Shown here: positions 34,882 through 43,928 of the stretch, in pieces | Numbering within the stretch: position 1 is the stretch's first letter | Layout of the letters: the number at the start of each line of letters is the position of its first letter | Assembly: GCF_000334895.1 (NCBI RefSeq) | Contig: NZ_BAFM01000002.1 | Location: forward strand, 225,783-289,782 | Length of the DNA stretch: 64,000 bases | Direction of reading: 5' to 3' | Source of the DNA: Halococcus agarilyticus | GTDB taxonomy: Archaea; Halobacteriota; Halobacteria; Halobacteriales; Halococcaceae | The notes under the pieces: model-generated | What the model was told of the DNA's origin: nothing | Seen by the model: only the letters and a program-made list of their open reading frames with translations | The model's database searches: none | Made by a program: the position numbers and the translations under genes

Positions 34882-35273
34882 CGTCCCAGGGTCTCGGCGG
34901 TGATCGCGTCCGGCAGGAGGTCGCCGAGGCGGTACTCGGCGAGTTCACTCTCCTCGTCACAGAGCACGCGAAAGTCGTCGCCACAGAACTCGGTGAACGT
35001 CTGGCGGCACATCCCGCAGGGGAGCACGCCGTCGCGCTCGCTCGACGTCACCGCGACCTGCGCGAACGCGTCGTGGCCGTTTTTGACGGCCTCAGCGATC
35101 GCCACCTCCTCGGCGTGGAGGCTGTTCGAGTAGTTCGCGTTCTCGATGTTGCAGCCCGTGAAAACAGTCCCATCGGCGGTTTCGAGCGCCGCGCCGACGC
35201 GATACTCAGAGTACGGGACATGGGCGTTCGCCGTGGCCTCGCGGGCGGCCGCGACGAGGTCTTCGTCGTCCAT
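34878..35273 (-). CDS. cdd: Cytidine deaminase
   Basis: This 131-residue protein has the length of the tetrameric cytidine deaminases. The zinc-site motifs are LHAEEVA (His53, catalytic Glu55) and PCGMC (Cys86, Cys89), and the substrate strand is GCNIENANYS. The first zinc ligand is His rather than the Cys usual in the tetrameric class, and the Arg normally at position 56 is Glu. Both features look like the dimeric class. The enzyme converts cytidine to uridine for the adjacent uridine phosphorylase, which it overlaps by 4 bases. Confidence 0.93.
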   Translation of the reverse strand: MDDEDLVAAAREATANAHVPYSEYRVGAALETADGTVFTGCNIENANYSNSLHAEEVAIAEAVKNGHDAFAQVAVTSSERDGVLPCGMCRQTFTEFCGDDFRVLCDEESELAEYRLGDLLPDAITAETLGR

Positions 35274-35404
35274 GCTCGCCGTTCGCTCGCGTTCGTGAAA
35301 TAACCACCGAGCGCGACGCTGCGACGGCCGGCCGCGAGCGGGCGGTTTCGGTGCGACGGCGGCGGTGCGGCGGTGCGGTATTGTCCACGCGAGCGTAGCG
35401 AGCG

Positions 35405-35516
35405 TGGTTCGCCGCGAACGAGCCGAAGGCGAGTGAGCGGGTGTTTTTAGTCCAGGTTTTTGCGAGGAGTGGTGGGCGAGCGAAGCGAGCGCACCCGACG
35501 AGTAAAAAAGTGGGGC
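35405..35516 (-). repeat. Composite 3' element, copy B (after the nucleoside permease)
   Basis: The plus strand carries GAGTGAGCGGGTG, then T5 (35444-35448), 8 bases, T5 (35457-35461), GCGAG, and the palindrome GGCGAGCGAAGCGAGCGC. It ends at A6 (35504-35509), which reads as a T-tract immediately after the permease stop codon. It separates the transporter genes from cdd-udp. Order and spacing are the same as in copies A and C, but the 8-base core differs. Confidence 0.7.
35504..35509 (-). terminator. T-tract after the second nucleoside permease
   Basis: In the gene direction the stop TAA is followed within 7 bases by CACTTTTTTACT. This T6 tract is a likely archaeal transcript end and matches the position of the T-tracts after pitA and the NADH dehydrogenase gene. 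Confidence 0.5.
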
Positions 35517-36605
35517 TTAGTCCTCGCCGGATTCGTAATGCTCGCCAGCCGCCGAGGGGATTCGGGTCCGACCGACCAGCGCGAGCACGACGATCACGGT
35601 GATGTACGGGATCGTCTGGACGAGCGAGCTCGGCACCGCGTACGCCGGGATCTGCTGGAGGCGGAGCTGGAGCGCGTCGAGACCCGCAAAGAGGACGCCC
35701 GCACCGAACGCCCCGATCGGGTTGTAGTTGCCGAAGAGGTAGGCGACGATCGCGATGAACCCACGACCGTTGACCATCGTCTGACCGTTGCCGATGAACA
35801 GCCCGACCTGGCCGAGCGAGAGCCCGGCTCCCCCGATCCCCGAGAGCACGCCCGAGAGCGTGACGGCCACGTACCTGGTTCGGGTGACGTTCACGCCGGC
35901 GGTGTCGAGCGCCCGCGGGTTCTCGCCGCTCGCGCGGACGTGCCGGCCAAAGGAGGTGCGATTGAGGACGTACCACGAGGCGGCTACCGCGAACAGCATG
36001 ATGTAGACGACCGGGCTCGCGTCGAAGAGGACGGGTCCCACGAACGGGAGTTCCGAGAGCACCGGCACCGTCCACGAGCCGAGCGTGCCGACGCTGTCGG
36101 TGTTGACGCTGCCGTAGGCGACGCGCGCCACGAACGGCGCGAGGCCGAGCGCGATCAGCCACACCGCGAGCCCGGCGATGATCTGGTCGGCTCGGTACTC
36201 CAGGCAAACGACCGCGAACAGCAGCGAGAGCAGCGTGCTCGCGAGCACGCCGGCGAAGAAGCCGACCCAGAGGCCCGGTACGAACAGTACCGAACCGACA
36301 GCATCGGCGACGTACACGCCCGTGAACGCCGAGATGATCAGCAATCCTTCGAGGCCGATGTTGATGACGCCGGATTTCTCGGCGAAGATGCCCCCGAGAG
36401 CGGCACACACGATCGGCACCGAGAGCCGGAGTGCGGCCCCGAGTGTGCTCGTGCTCAGCGCGACGCGAAGGAGGTCGCCGGCGGCACTGTCCTCGAAGAT
36501 CGCGCCGTAGACGACCACGATCGCGAGAATCGCGCCCGCGCCGTAGGCGAGCAGCCGGCGGAGCCGGTACTCCGCGACCGCGCTCCGGAACCCTGCAGCA
36601 CTCAT
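35517..36605 (-). CDS. Nucleoside ABC transporter permease (second)
   Basis: The 362-residue protein has about 9-10 predicted membrane helices and belongs to the branched-chain/ribose permease superfamily. The conserved GLEGLLIISAFTGVYVAD segment and ASGENPRALDTAGVNV near the middle are typical of BmpD-linked nucleoside permeases (the YufQ/NupQ branch). It starts at ATG 36605 and overlaps the stop codon of the other permease gene by 4 bases. Together they form the membrane channel for nucleosides delivered by the lipoprotein at 39534-40805. Confidence 0.88.
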   Translation of the reverse strand: MSAAGFRSAVAEYRLRRLLAYGAGAILAIVVVYGAIFEDSAAGDLLRVALSTSTLGAALRLSVPIVCAALGGIFAEKSGVINIGLEGLLIISAFTGVYVADAVGSVLFVPGLWVGFFAGVLASTLLSLLFAVVCLEYRADQIIAGLAVWLIALGLAPFVARVAYGSVNTDSVGTLGSWTVPVLSELPFVGPVLFDASPVVYIMLFAVAASWYVLNRTSFGRHVRASGENPRALDTAGVNVTRTRYVAVTLSGVLSGIGGAGLSLGQVGLFIGNGQTMVNGRGFIAIVAYLFGNYNPIGAFGAGVLFAGLDALQLRLQQIPAYAVPSSLVQTIPYITVIVVLALVGRTRIPSAAGEHYESGED

Positions 36606-37873
36606 GGTTCACCCTCCCGCGGTTCGCCACCGCCGGACCGGAGGTCCGACGAGGCTCGCGCGCCTTCGACGCGCTCACCCCCATCGGTCGCGACGGGATC
36701 ACGGTCGGGCGTCACGAACCGCTGGCCGATGAAGCGGAAGAACTCCGGCATCGCCACGAACAGGATGATCAGCCCACGGAGCACGCCCACGAGCTGCTTC
36801 GGCACGCCGGTTTCGAGCTGGACCGCGAGCGACCCGCTCTTGAGCACGCCGAACAGCAACGCGGCGGGCACCACCCCCAGCGGGTTGTTGCCCGCGAGGA
36901 TCGAGACCGTGATGCCGTCGAACCCGAGCGCGGGGACCGAGGCCGTGAAGCGCCCCGTGACCATCAGCACCCAGACCGCGCCGCCGACGCCCGCGAGCGC
37001 CCCCGACAGCGCCATGCTCGTGACGACTGTTCGTTCGGCGTCGACGCCACCGTACTCGGCGGCCTCGGGCTGGAGTCCGCTCGTCCGGAGATCGTACCCG
37101 AACGCGGTCCGCTCGATCAGGTAGTAGAGCCCCGCGACCAGCGCGAGCCCGAGGACGAACACGAACACCGAGAAGTTGCTGCCCGACCCGAACAGCGTGG
37201 ATTCGAGCACCGCCGCCCCCGGAACCGTCCGTGTCTCGACCGACTGGCTCTCCGGCGCGGGGAAGTACGACGAGACGAGGAAGAAGGCGACCTGGGCCGC
37301 GACGAAGTTGAGCATGATCGTCGTGATGACCTCGTTCGCGTCGCCGTAGGCCTTGAGCGCCCCCGGGATCGCGCCGTAGAGCCCGCCGAAGACCGCGCCC
37401 GCGATCAGGCCGAGCGGCACGAGGACGATCGCGCCGAGCGCTGCGGGGACGAACGGGGCAGCGAACAGCACGGCGAGCGCGGTCGCGAGCGCCCCGGCCA
37501 CGAGCTGGCCCTGCGAGCCGATGTTGAACAGGCCGGCTCGAAAGGCGACCGCGACCGACAGTCCAGTGAAGACGAGCAGCGCGGTCTCCTTCAGCGTGAG
37601 CGCGAGCCGGAAGTTGAACGGGTCGCCGAGCACGTCCCCGATCGCGCCCTGGAACAGCTGGACGTACACCCCGATCGGGTCGTAACACGACGTCGGCCCG
37701 AAGAAGGCGAACGCCGGCTCCTCGCATGTCGCCGCCATGCCCGACACCACCACGATGACGCCGCCGACGACGATCGACGTCGCGATCGCCGCGAGGCTCA
37801 AGAGGAGTCGCTCGACCCACGAGGCGGCGACCAGACGCGCGAGCGCGGCTTCGACCGTGTCGCGCCGACTCAT
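36602..37873 (-). CDS. Nucleoside ABC transporter permease (first)
   Basis: The 423-residue permease starts at ATG 37873. It shows around 9 membrane helices, with conserved FRAGLFNIGSQGQLVAGAL, AYGDANEVITTIMLNFVA, LRTSGLQPEAAEYGGV and SMALSGALAGVGGAVWVL. This is the YufP/NupP branch of the branched-chain permease superfamily. The C-terminal 35 residues are an acidic, Gly-rich cytoplasmic tail. Its start overlaps the ATPase stop by 4 bases, and its end overlaps the next permease gene by 4 bases, a chain of coupled translation. Confidence 0.9.
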   Translation of the reverse strand: MSRRDTVEAALARLVAASWVERLLLSLAAIATSIVVGGVIVVVSGMAATCEEPAFAFFGPTSCYDPIGVYVQLFQGAIGDVLGDPFNFRLALTLKETALLVFTGLSVAVAFRAGLFNIGSQGQLVAGALATALAVLFAAPFVPAALGAIVLVPLGLIAGAVFGGLYGAIPGALKAYGDANEVITTIMLNFVAAQVAFFLVSSYFPAPESQSVETRTVPGAAVLESTLFGSGSNFSVFVFVLGLALVAGLYYLIERTAFGYDLRTSGLQPEAAEYGGVDAERTVVTSMALSGALAGVGGAVWVLMVTGRFTASVPALGFDGITVSILAGNNPLGVVPAALLFGVLKSGSLAVQLETGVPKQLVGVLRGLIILFVAMPEFFRFIGQRFVTPDRDPVATDGGERVEGARASSDLRSGGGEPREGEP

Positions 37874-39492
37874 CGCTCGCCCCCGGTCGAGCGCTGCTCC
37901 GCGTCGGTCCCGTCGCCGGGAGGCTCGTCCCGAGCACCGCCACCGCTTCCGTCGGCGGTCACGTCGGCACGCTCGCGCTCCTCGGGCCGCTCGCCCGCCA
38001 TCAGGAGCCCGAGCTCCTCCTCGGTCACGTCGTCGGGATCGACCACGTCGACGAACCCGCCGTCGTGCATCACCGCGAGCCGATCCGACAGTCCACGGAC
38101 CTCGGTGAGGTTCGCCGACACGAGCAGGACGGCGACGCCCGTATCGCGGAGTTCGAGCAGCCGGTCGTGGATGAACTCGGTCGAGCCGACGTCCACCCCT
38201 CGCGTGGGGTGGGTCGCCACCACGACGTCGGGATCGCGCTCGAACTCCCGGCCGACGAGGAACTTCTGCTGGTTGCCGCCCGAGAGCGATCGGGCCCGCG
38301 CCGCCGGTTCCGGCGGTCTGACGTCGTAGTCCTCGATGATGGCCGTCGCGTCGTCGCGCGCACCGTTCCAGTCGATCCGGCCGCCGCCGGTCGGCGGCGT
38401 GTGCTGGCTCCCGAGCACCCCGTTCTCCGTGAGATCGAACTCCATCACGAGCCCCCGCTCCTGGCGGTCCTCCGGAACGTACGCCATCCCGCGCTCGATG
38501 TGGCCACGCCGCGAGACCCGCGTGATCTCCTCGTCGCCGAGGTCGACGGTGCCGGTATCGGGCGTTCGAAGGCCGGTGATCGCCTCGACGAGCTCCGCCT
38601 GGCCGTTGCCGTCGACGCCCGCGATGCCGAAGATCTCGCCCTCGCGCACCGTGAATCCGGTGTCGGCGACGTGCTCTGCGCCCTGTGCGCCCCGCACCGA
38701 GAGATTCTCGACCGAGAGCACGCTCTCGCCGGGATCGGCTGGCTTGGCGTCGACGTCGAGCACCACCTCCCGGCCGACCATCATCTCGGCGAGCTCCTCG
38801 CGGGAGGTCGCGTCGGCGTCGACGGTGCCGACGTTCACGCCGTCGCGAAGCACCGTGATCTCGTCGGCGGCCTCCATCGCCTCGCCGAGCTTGTGGGTGA
38901 TGAAGATCAGCGTCTTGCCCTCGGCGGTCAGCTCCTCGAACACGGAGAACAGCTCCTCGACCTCCTGGGGCGTGAGCACGCCCGTGGGTTCGTCGAGGAT
39001 CAACACGTCGGCCCCCCGATACAGCGCCTTCAGGATCTCGACGCGCTGCTGTTCGCCGACGCTGATCTCCTCGACCGTCGCGTCGGGGTCGGCCGCGAAC
39101 CCGTAGCGCTCCGAGAGCTCCCGGACCGCGTCGCTCGCCTGGTTCCGGTCGGTCGCGAGCCCGCCCCACTTCGTGGGCTCGTGACCGAGCACGACGTTCT
39201 CGGCCACCGACATCGGCGGCACGAGCATGAAGTGCTGGTGGATCATCCCGATCCCGGCGTCGATCGCGTCCCGGGGCGAGTCGAACGTTCTGGACTCCCC
39301 GTCGAGCTCGATGGTGCCCGAATCGGGCTCGTACAGCCCGTAGAGCACGTTCATCAGCGTCGACTTCCCCGCACCGTTCTCACCGAGCAGCGCGTGTACG
39401 GTCCCGGGTTCGACCGCGAGCGAGACGTCGTCGTTGGCGATCACCCCCGGGAAGCGCTTGGTGACCTCCCGGAGCTCGACTGCGTTCGTCAT
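37870..39492 (-). CDS. Nucleoside ABC transporter, double ATP-binding subunit
   Basis: This 540-residue protein contains two ABC ATPase halves, as in the ribose/nucleoside importers (RbsA/YufO type). The first has Walker A GENGAGKST, signature EISVGEQQRVEI and Walker B VLILDEPTGVL. The second has a degenerate Walker A region (GIAGVDGNGQAEL) and signature SLSGGNQQKFLV with VVATHPTRGVD in place of a strict Walker B. Second-half degeneration is normal in this family. A 50-residue acidic tail is haloarchaeal. It follows the lipoprotein gene by 41 bases. Confidence 0.93.
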   Translation of the reverse strand: MTNAVELREVTKRFPGVIANDDVSLAVEPGTVHALLGENGAGKSTLMNVLYGLYEPDSGTIELDGESRTFDSPRDAIDAGIGMIHQHFMLVPPMSVAENVVLGHEPTKWGGLATDRNQASDAVRELSERYGFAADPDATVEEISVGEQQRVEILKALYRGADVLILDEPTGVLTPQEVEELFSVFEELTAEGKTLIFITHKLGEAMEAADEITVLRDGVNVGTVDADATSREELAEMMVGREVVLDVDAKPADPGESVLSVENLSVRGAQGAEHVADTGFTVREGEIFGIAGVDGNGQAELVEAITGLRTPDTGTVDLGDEEITRVSRRGHIERGMAYVPEDRQERGLVMEFDLTENGVLGSQHTPPTGGGRIDWNGARDDATAIIEDYDVRPPEPAARARSLSGGNQQKFLVGREFERDPDVVVATHPTRGVDVGSTEFIHDRLLELRDTGVAVLLVSANLTEVRGLSDRLAVMHDGGFVDVVDPDDVTEEELGLLMAGERPEERERADVTADGSGGGARDEPPGDGTDAEQRSTGGER

Positions 39493-39533
39493 CGAACCAC
39501 CCTCGTCCGTTGCATGAGCGTGCCGTGGGCCAC

Positions 39534-40805
39534 TTACCCGCCCTGACCGGGCTCGGTCGGGACCGAGATGTCGCCCGAAACGATCGCTTCTTCGGACTGT
39601 TCCAGGGACTGCTTGACCTCCTTGGGGATCGCGGAGCCGAGCTCCGTCCCGTAGACCGCTTCGACGCCGTTCTGTTCGAGACCGAGCGTCGTGATCTCCC
39701 CGCCGTTGAAGCTGTCGTTGGCGACGTTCTCGATCGAGGTGTACACGGCGTTGTTGACGCGCTTGACCATGCTCGCGAGGATGACGTTCGCGAACTGGGG
39801 CGAACTCCTCGACTGGGCGGAGTCGACCCCGATGGCGTACCGGCCCTGTTCCTGAGCGGCCTGGAACACGCCGATGCCGCTCCCGCCAGCGGCATGATAG
39901 ACGATGTCCGCGCCGTTGTCGTACATCGAGACCGCGGCCTCCTTGCCAGCGCCGGGATCGGCGAACGAACCGGTGTACGCGACCCGCACGTTCGCCTCCT
40001 CGTTCGCGTGGGCCGCTCCTGCCTCGAACCCCGCCTGGAACCGCTTGATCAGCGGCACCTCCTCGCCGCCGACGAACCCGAGCGTCGCGTTCTCGGGGTT
40101 GGTCTCGCCCGCGCCAGCACTCATCTCACGCGTCGTGAGCAGCCCGGCGAGGTGGCCCACCTGAAACGACCCCTGGTGCTCTTTGAACGTGTAGCTGGCG
40201 ACGTTCGACTCCTCGACCACGCCGTCGACGAGCATGAACTTCTGGTCGGGGAAGTTGGGCGCGACCTCGGTGAGTCCGCTCACCTGCGCGAACCCGATGG
40301 TGCAGATCAGGTCGTAGTTCGGGCTGCTCGACTGGGCGAACCGACGCTGGAACGTCGGGAAGTCCGAGTTCTGCTCGGGCTGGGCGTTGTTGAAACTGAT
40401 GCCGAGTTCGTCGGCGGCCCGCTTGACGCCGCGGTTCGCCGAGTCGTTGAACGACTTGTCGCCGAGGCCGCCCTTCGCGTAGATCATCCCGACGTTCATG
40501 TCGGAGCCATCAGTGCTCGATCCGGCGCTCTCGTTGCCGGACGCGTTCCCGCTGGAGGCGTTGCCGCCGGACTCGTTGCCAGCACCGCTCGACTCCGTGC
40601 TCGTCTCGTCCCCGGATTCGGTGTCCGTTCCGCTCGACTCCGTGCCCGTGTCGCCGCCGGAGCCACCCGACTCGCCGGAGCCGTTCGAGCCGTTCCCGCT
40701 TCCCGAACCGCTCCCGCCACCACCGCTCGTACAGCCCGCGAGGCCGGCGAGACCGGCCGTACCCGCGATCTGCAGGAATCGTCGTCTGCCGGAGTTCGTG
40801 CGCAT
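39534..40805 (-). CDS. BMP-family nucleoside-binding lipoprotein
   Basis: The 423-residue protein has a Tat lipoprotein leader with RRR at residues 7-9 and a lipobox ending at Cys25. A long Gly/Ser/Glu/Thr linker of about 80 residues spans the cell wall zone. The binding domain then shows MNVGMIYAKGGLGDKSFNDSA, split into strand and loop, and GADIVYHAAGGSGIGVFQAA, both typical of the Bmp/Med family that captures nucleosides. It is the first gene of the transporter operon. ATG 40805 was chosen because the leader begins there. Confidence 0.93.
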   Translation of the reverse strand: MRTNSGRRRFLQIAGTAGLAGLAGCTSGGGGSGSGSGNGSNGSGESGGSGGDTGTESSGTDTESGDETSTESSGAGNESGGNASSGNASGNESAGSSTDGSDMNVGMIYAKGGLGDKSFNDSANRGVKRAADELGISFNNAQPEQNSDFPTFQRRFAQSSSPNYDLICTIGFAQVSGLTEVAPNFPDQKFMLVDGVVEESNVASYTFKEHQGSFQVGHLAGLLTTREMSAGAGETNPENATLGFVGGEEVPLIKRFQAGFEAGAAHANEEANVRVAYTGSFADPGAGKEAAVSMYDNGADIVYHAAGGSGIGVFQAAQEQGRYAIGVDSAQSRSSPQFANVILASMVKRVNNAVYTSIENVANDSFNGGEITTLGLEQNGVEAVYGTELGSAIPKEVKQSLEQSEEAIVSGDISVPTEPGQGG

Positions 40806-41029
40806 GCCACCAACCACCGTTGTAGTGGAATAAGTGTATCGTTCATTCGAGACCGACGACGGCATCGCCGATGTCCACATACCTCCTCTAATGGATAGGT
40901 ATGACTATCGCTCGATGCCGTGCGTCCGTCGGTCGACATCCCCGAGGAGTCGTCAGGCAACAACAGTCAGGCGAAAACGTCTGCACTGCTCGGGGAACTA
41001 TTCACCACGTCACCGGACAGAGGTTATAC

Positions 41030-41046
41030 AATAAATATAATAGATC
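41030..41046 (+). promoter_or_regulatory. TATA box of the 41070 gene
   Basis: The sequence AATAAATATAATAG at about 41030-41043 lies some 27 bases before ATG 41070. This spacing indicates a leaderless transcript. The same spacer serves the divergent BMP lipoprotein gene starting at 40805. Confidence 0.5.
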
Positions 41047-41069
41047 CCTTCCTGTCGTTTCTGTATAAC

Positions 41070-43928
41070 ATGGGCAACGATAGCACGAATACATGGCGGA
41101 CTGCTGCGGTTGGGATCATCGTAATCGCGGTCGTTATCGGGGCGGTGGGTGCCGTGCCACTGGGCGCGGTCTCACAGGACGACAGCGGCCCACCTACGCC
41201 AGGCTCGGATGGGGACATCAACTGCGACGAGTTCGACAATAGGGAGGAACTCGGAGAAGTCTTCGATCCGAGCAACGACGAGTACAATCTCGATTCCGAC
41301 GACGACGGTATCGCGTGTGAGGATCTCGGGGAGAGCCCGACACCCGGAGAGCCGGAACCAACAACGACAGAGGAACCGACCGACACGCCGACGACCACCG
41401 AGACGACGACTGACGAAACGACAACTACCGAGACGACTACTGAAGAGGCAACCGAAACGCCGGACGAACCCGAAATGGGAGCACCGACCGCGTCGGTGAT
41501 CTTCGAGAACCAGACCTCCGACGGCACGACCGTCACCGTCGAATCGGTCACGATGGCCGAGGGCGGGTTCGTCGCGATCCACAACGCGAGCCTGTTCGAC
41601 GGCGACGCGCTCGGCAGCGTGGTCGGCGTCTCCGAGCCGCTTGCGGCGGGCACCCACGAGAACGTCGAAGTCACGCTGTTCGACGTGCCTGGCCAGGGCT
41701 TCGCCGAGGGGACGACCCTCGAAGAGAGTGGGACGCTGATCGCGATGCCGCACTTCGACTCGAACGCCAACGGCGTCTACGACTTCATCACCGCCGAGGC
41801 TGAGGAAGACGGGCCCTACACCCAGAACGGCAGCGCGGTCGTCGATCCCGGCTTCGTGACCGTCGCGGACGAAGCCGCCGACGAGGACGGAGCCGACGAC
41901 GAAGCGGCTGACGGCGAGGAGGGCGACGAAGCGCCGACCGATCCCCAAGAGCCCGAGCCGGGCGTCACCTACTACCAGATCGACTTCGTCAGGGGCGAGC
42001 CGATCGAGAGCCTCGACTGGCCGGACGGCACCTACACCAACGATCAGCTGATCCGCTTCGCCCACGGCAGCACCGACGAGGCGATCACCCGCCGTTCGGA
42101 GGGTGAGTTCACCACCGACGCGGCGCTCGCCGAGCGCATCGACAGTCAAGAGATCACCGTCGAGGACGGCACCGCGACGATCACGTTCACCGTCGCCGAC
42201 GGCGAGTCGGTGACGCTCTCGCTCGCGAGCTACATCAAACCCGATCCGATCTGGGACCCAGAGGACGAGGACGACCAGGTCTTCGTCGACGCCCAAACTG
42301 AAACCTACGAGTCGGGCACCCACACCCTCACCGTCGACCTCCCCGGGGAGGGAGCCGCGGACGAGGATGGAGCGGACGCCGGTGACGACGGGACCGATGC
42401 GACCGACGACGGCAACGCGAGCGACGGCACCCAGAACGCGACCACGCTCACCGTCCTCTCGTACAACGACATCCAGACCGCCGCCGCGCGGGACCAGAAC
42501 CTTCCGCGCCTCGTCGAGCTGATCGCCGAGCGCCGGCAGGCCCACGACAACCCGACCGTCGTTGCGGGTGGCGGCGACGAGATCGCGCCGCACGCGCTCG
42601 GGCCGTTGAGCCAGTGGCGCGCGCCCGTCGACGTGCTGAACCTCGTCGCACCGGACGCCGAGGCCATCGGCAACCACGACCTCGACTACGGGCTGTCGGG
42701 CTTCGCGAACGCCTCCGACGCTTCGGAGTTCCCGTGGCTCGTCGCCAACCTCAGGAACGCCACGACCGGCGAGCCGATCGACGGCGCGGAGTCGTACGCG
42801 ATCGTCGAGAAGGACGGCGTCCGGGTCGGGTTCATCGGGCTCGTCGATCCAGCGATCAAGAACAAGACGAACCTCGAGTTCGGCGAGAGCGGGTCGCGGC
42901 TCACCGACTTCCGTGAGGTCGGTCCCGAGACCGCCGCAATGCTTGAGGACGAGGAGAACGTCGACGTCGTGGTCGCGCTCGCCCACATCGGCGTTCCGGA
43001 GTCGAAGGAGCTCGCCCGCGCCGACGACGGCGCGATCGACGTGATCGTGACCGGCGACGACGAGATCTACTACCCGCCCCAGGAGACCTCCGGTACTGTG
43101 ATCACCGAGGCGGGCGCGACCGCGGAGTTCCTCGGCGAGCTCAACCTCACGGTCGAGAACGGCGAGGTGACCGGGGCGGACGGCCGGATCATCAACGTCA
43201 CCAACGCGACGCCGAAAAACGGGACCGCTTCGGCGATCATCACCGAGTACCGCGCCGAGGCGAGCCTCGATCAGACGGTCGCCGTGAGCGAGGTCGCGCT
43301 CGACGCGCGCAGACCGTTCCCGACGGCCGTCCGCGAGACCGCCTACGGCAACCTCATCACCGACGCGATGCGCAACGAGACCGGCGCTGACGTGGCGATC
43401 GTCCAGGAGGGGGGCATCCGCTCGGACCAGGTGTACGGCCCGGGCAACATCACCGGCAGCGACGTGTTCAGCACGCTGCCGTTCGGCAACACGCTCGTCA
43501 CGCTGGAAGTGACGGGCGCGGAACTCGAGACGGCGCTCGCCAGCCAGATCAGGAGCGATCGACCCGAGGAAGGGGTCGCCCAGCAGGTGAGCGGCATCAG
43601 CTTCGAGTGGACCGACGACCCGGACGCCGAAGAGAAGGTCCAGAACGTGACCGTCGGTGGCGAACCGCTCGACGAGGACGCGACGTACAGCCTCACCGTC
43701 AGCAACTTCGTCGCCGAGGGCGGCGACGGCTACCCACTGGCCGACAAACCACGGATCAAGGAGACGGACACGCTGCTCGCCACCACCGTCATCGAGTACA
43801 TGGAGGCGCTCGGGACGGTTTCGCCGAGCGTCGAGGGACGGACCGAGGAGATCGGTGCGGACGACGGGAGCGGCGAGAACGCGTCGGCGATCGAAGTTCC
43901 GAACGCCATCCGAGCGGTCGCGGCGTAG
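41070..43928 (+). CDS. Secreted 5'-nucleotidase/metallophosphatase with Excalibur-like and beta domains
   Basis: The 952-residue protein has an N-terminal membrane segment, TAAVGIIVIAVVIGAVGA. It is followed by an Excalibur-like calcium motif (CDEF...DSDDDGIACEDLG near residues 54-88) and a Thr/Glu-rich stalk. A haloarchaeal DUF7282-like beta domain (SVTMAEGGFVAIHNA) follows, and then a second beta segment. The C-terminal 480 residues are a 5'-nucleotidase: an N-terminal metallophosphatase with AIGNHDLDYG, and a C-terminal domain with TAYGNLITDAM and NTLVTLEVTGAELE. It would release nucleosides outside the cell for the adjacent importer. Confidence 0.88.
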   Translation: MGNDSTNTWRTAAVGIIVIAVVIGAVGAVPLGAVSQDDSGPPTPGSDGDINCDEFDNREELGEVFDPSNDEYNLDSDDDGIACEDLGESPTPGEPEPTTTEEPTDTPTTTETTTDETTTTETTTEEATETPDEPEMGAPTASVIFENQTSDGTTVTVESVTMAEGGFVAIHNASLFDGDALGSVVGVSEPLAAGTHENVEVTLFDVPGQGFAEGTTLEESGTLIAMPHFDSNANGVYDFITAEAEEDGPYTQNGSAVVDPGFVTVADEAADEDGADDEAADGEEGDEAPTDPQEPEPGVTYYQIDFVRGEPIESLDWPDGTYTNDQLIRFAHGSTDEAITRRSEGEFTTDAALAERIDSQEITVEDGTATITFTVADGESVTLSLASYIKPDPIWDPEDEDDQVFVDAQTETYESGTHTLTVDLPGEGAADEDGADAGDDGTDATDDGNASDGTQNATTLTVLSYNDIQTAAARDQNLPRLVELIAERRQAHDNPTVVAGGGDEIAPHALGPLSQWRAPVDVLNLVAPDAEAIGNHDLDYGLSGFANASDASEFPWLVANLRNATTGEPIDGAESYAIVEKDGVRVGFIGLVDPAIKNKTNLEFGESGSRLTDFREVGPETAAMLEDEENVDVVVALAHIGVPESKELARADDGAIDVIVTGDDEIYYPPQETSGTVITEAGATAEFLGELNLTVENGEVTGADGRIINVTNATPKNGTASAIITEYRAEASLDQTVAVSEVALDARRPFPTAVRETAYGNLITDAMRNETGADVAIVQEGGIRSDQVYGPGNITGSDVFSTLPFGNTLVTLEVTGAELETALASQIRSDRPEEGVAQQVSGISFEWTDDPDAEEKVQNVTVGGEPLDEDATYSLTVSNFVAEGGDGYPLADKPRIKETDTLLATTVIEYMEALGTVSPSVEGRTEEIGADDGSGENASAIEVPNAIRAVAA

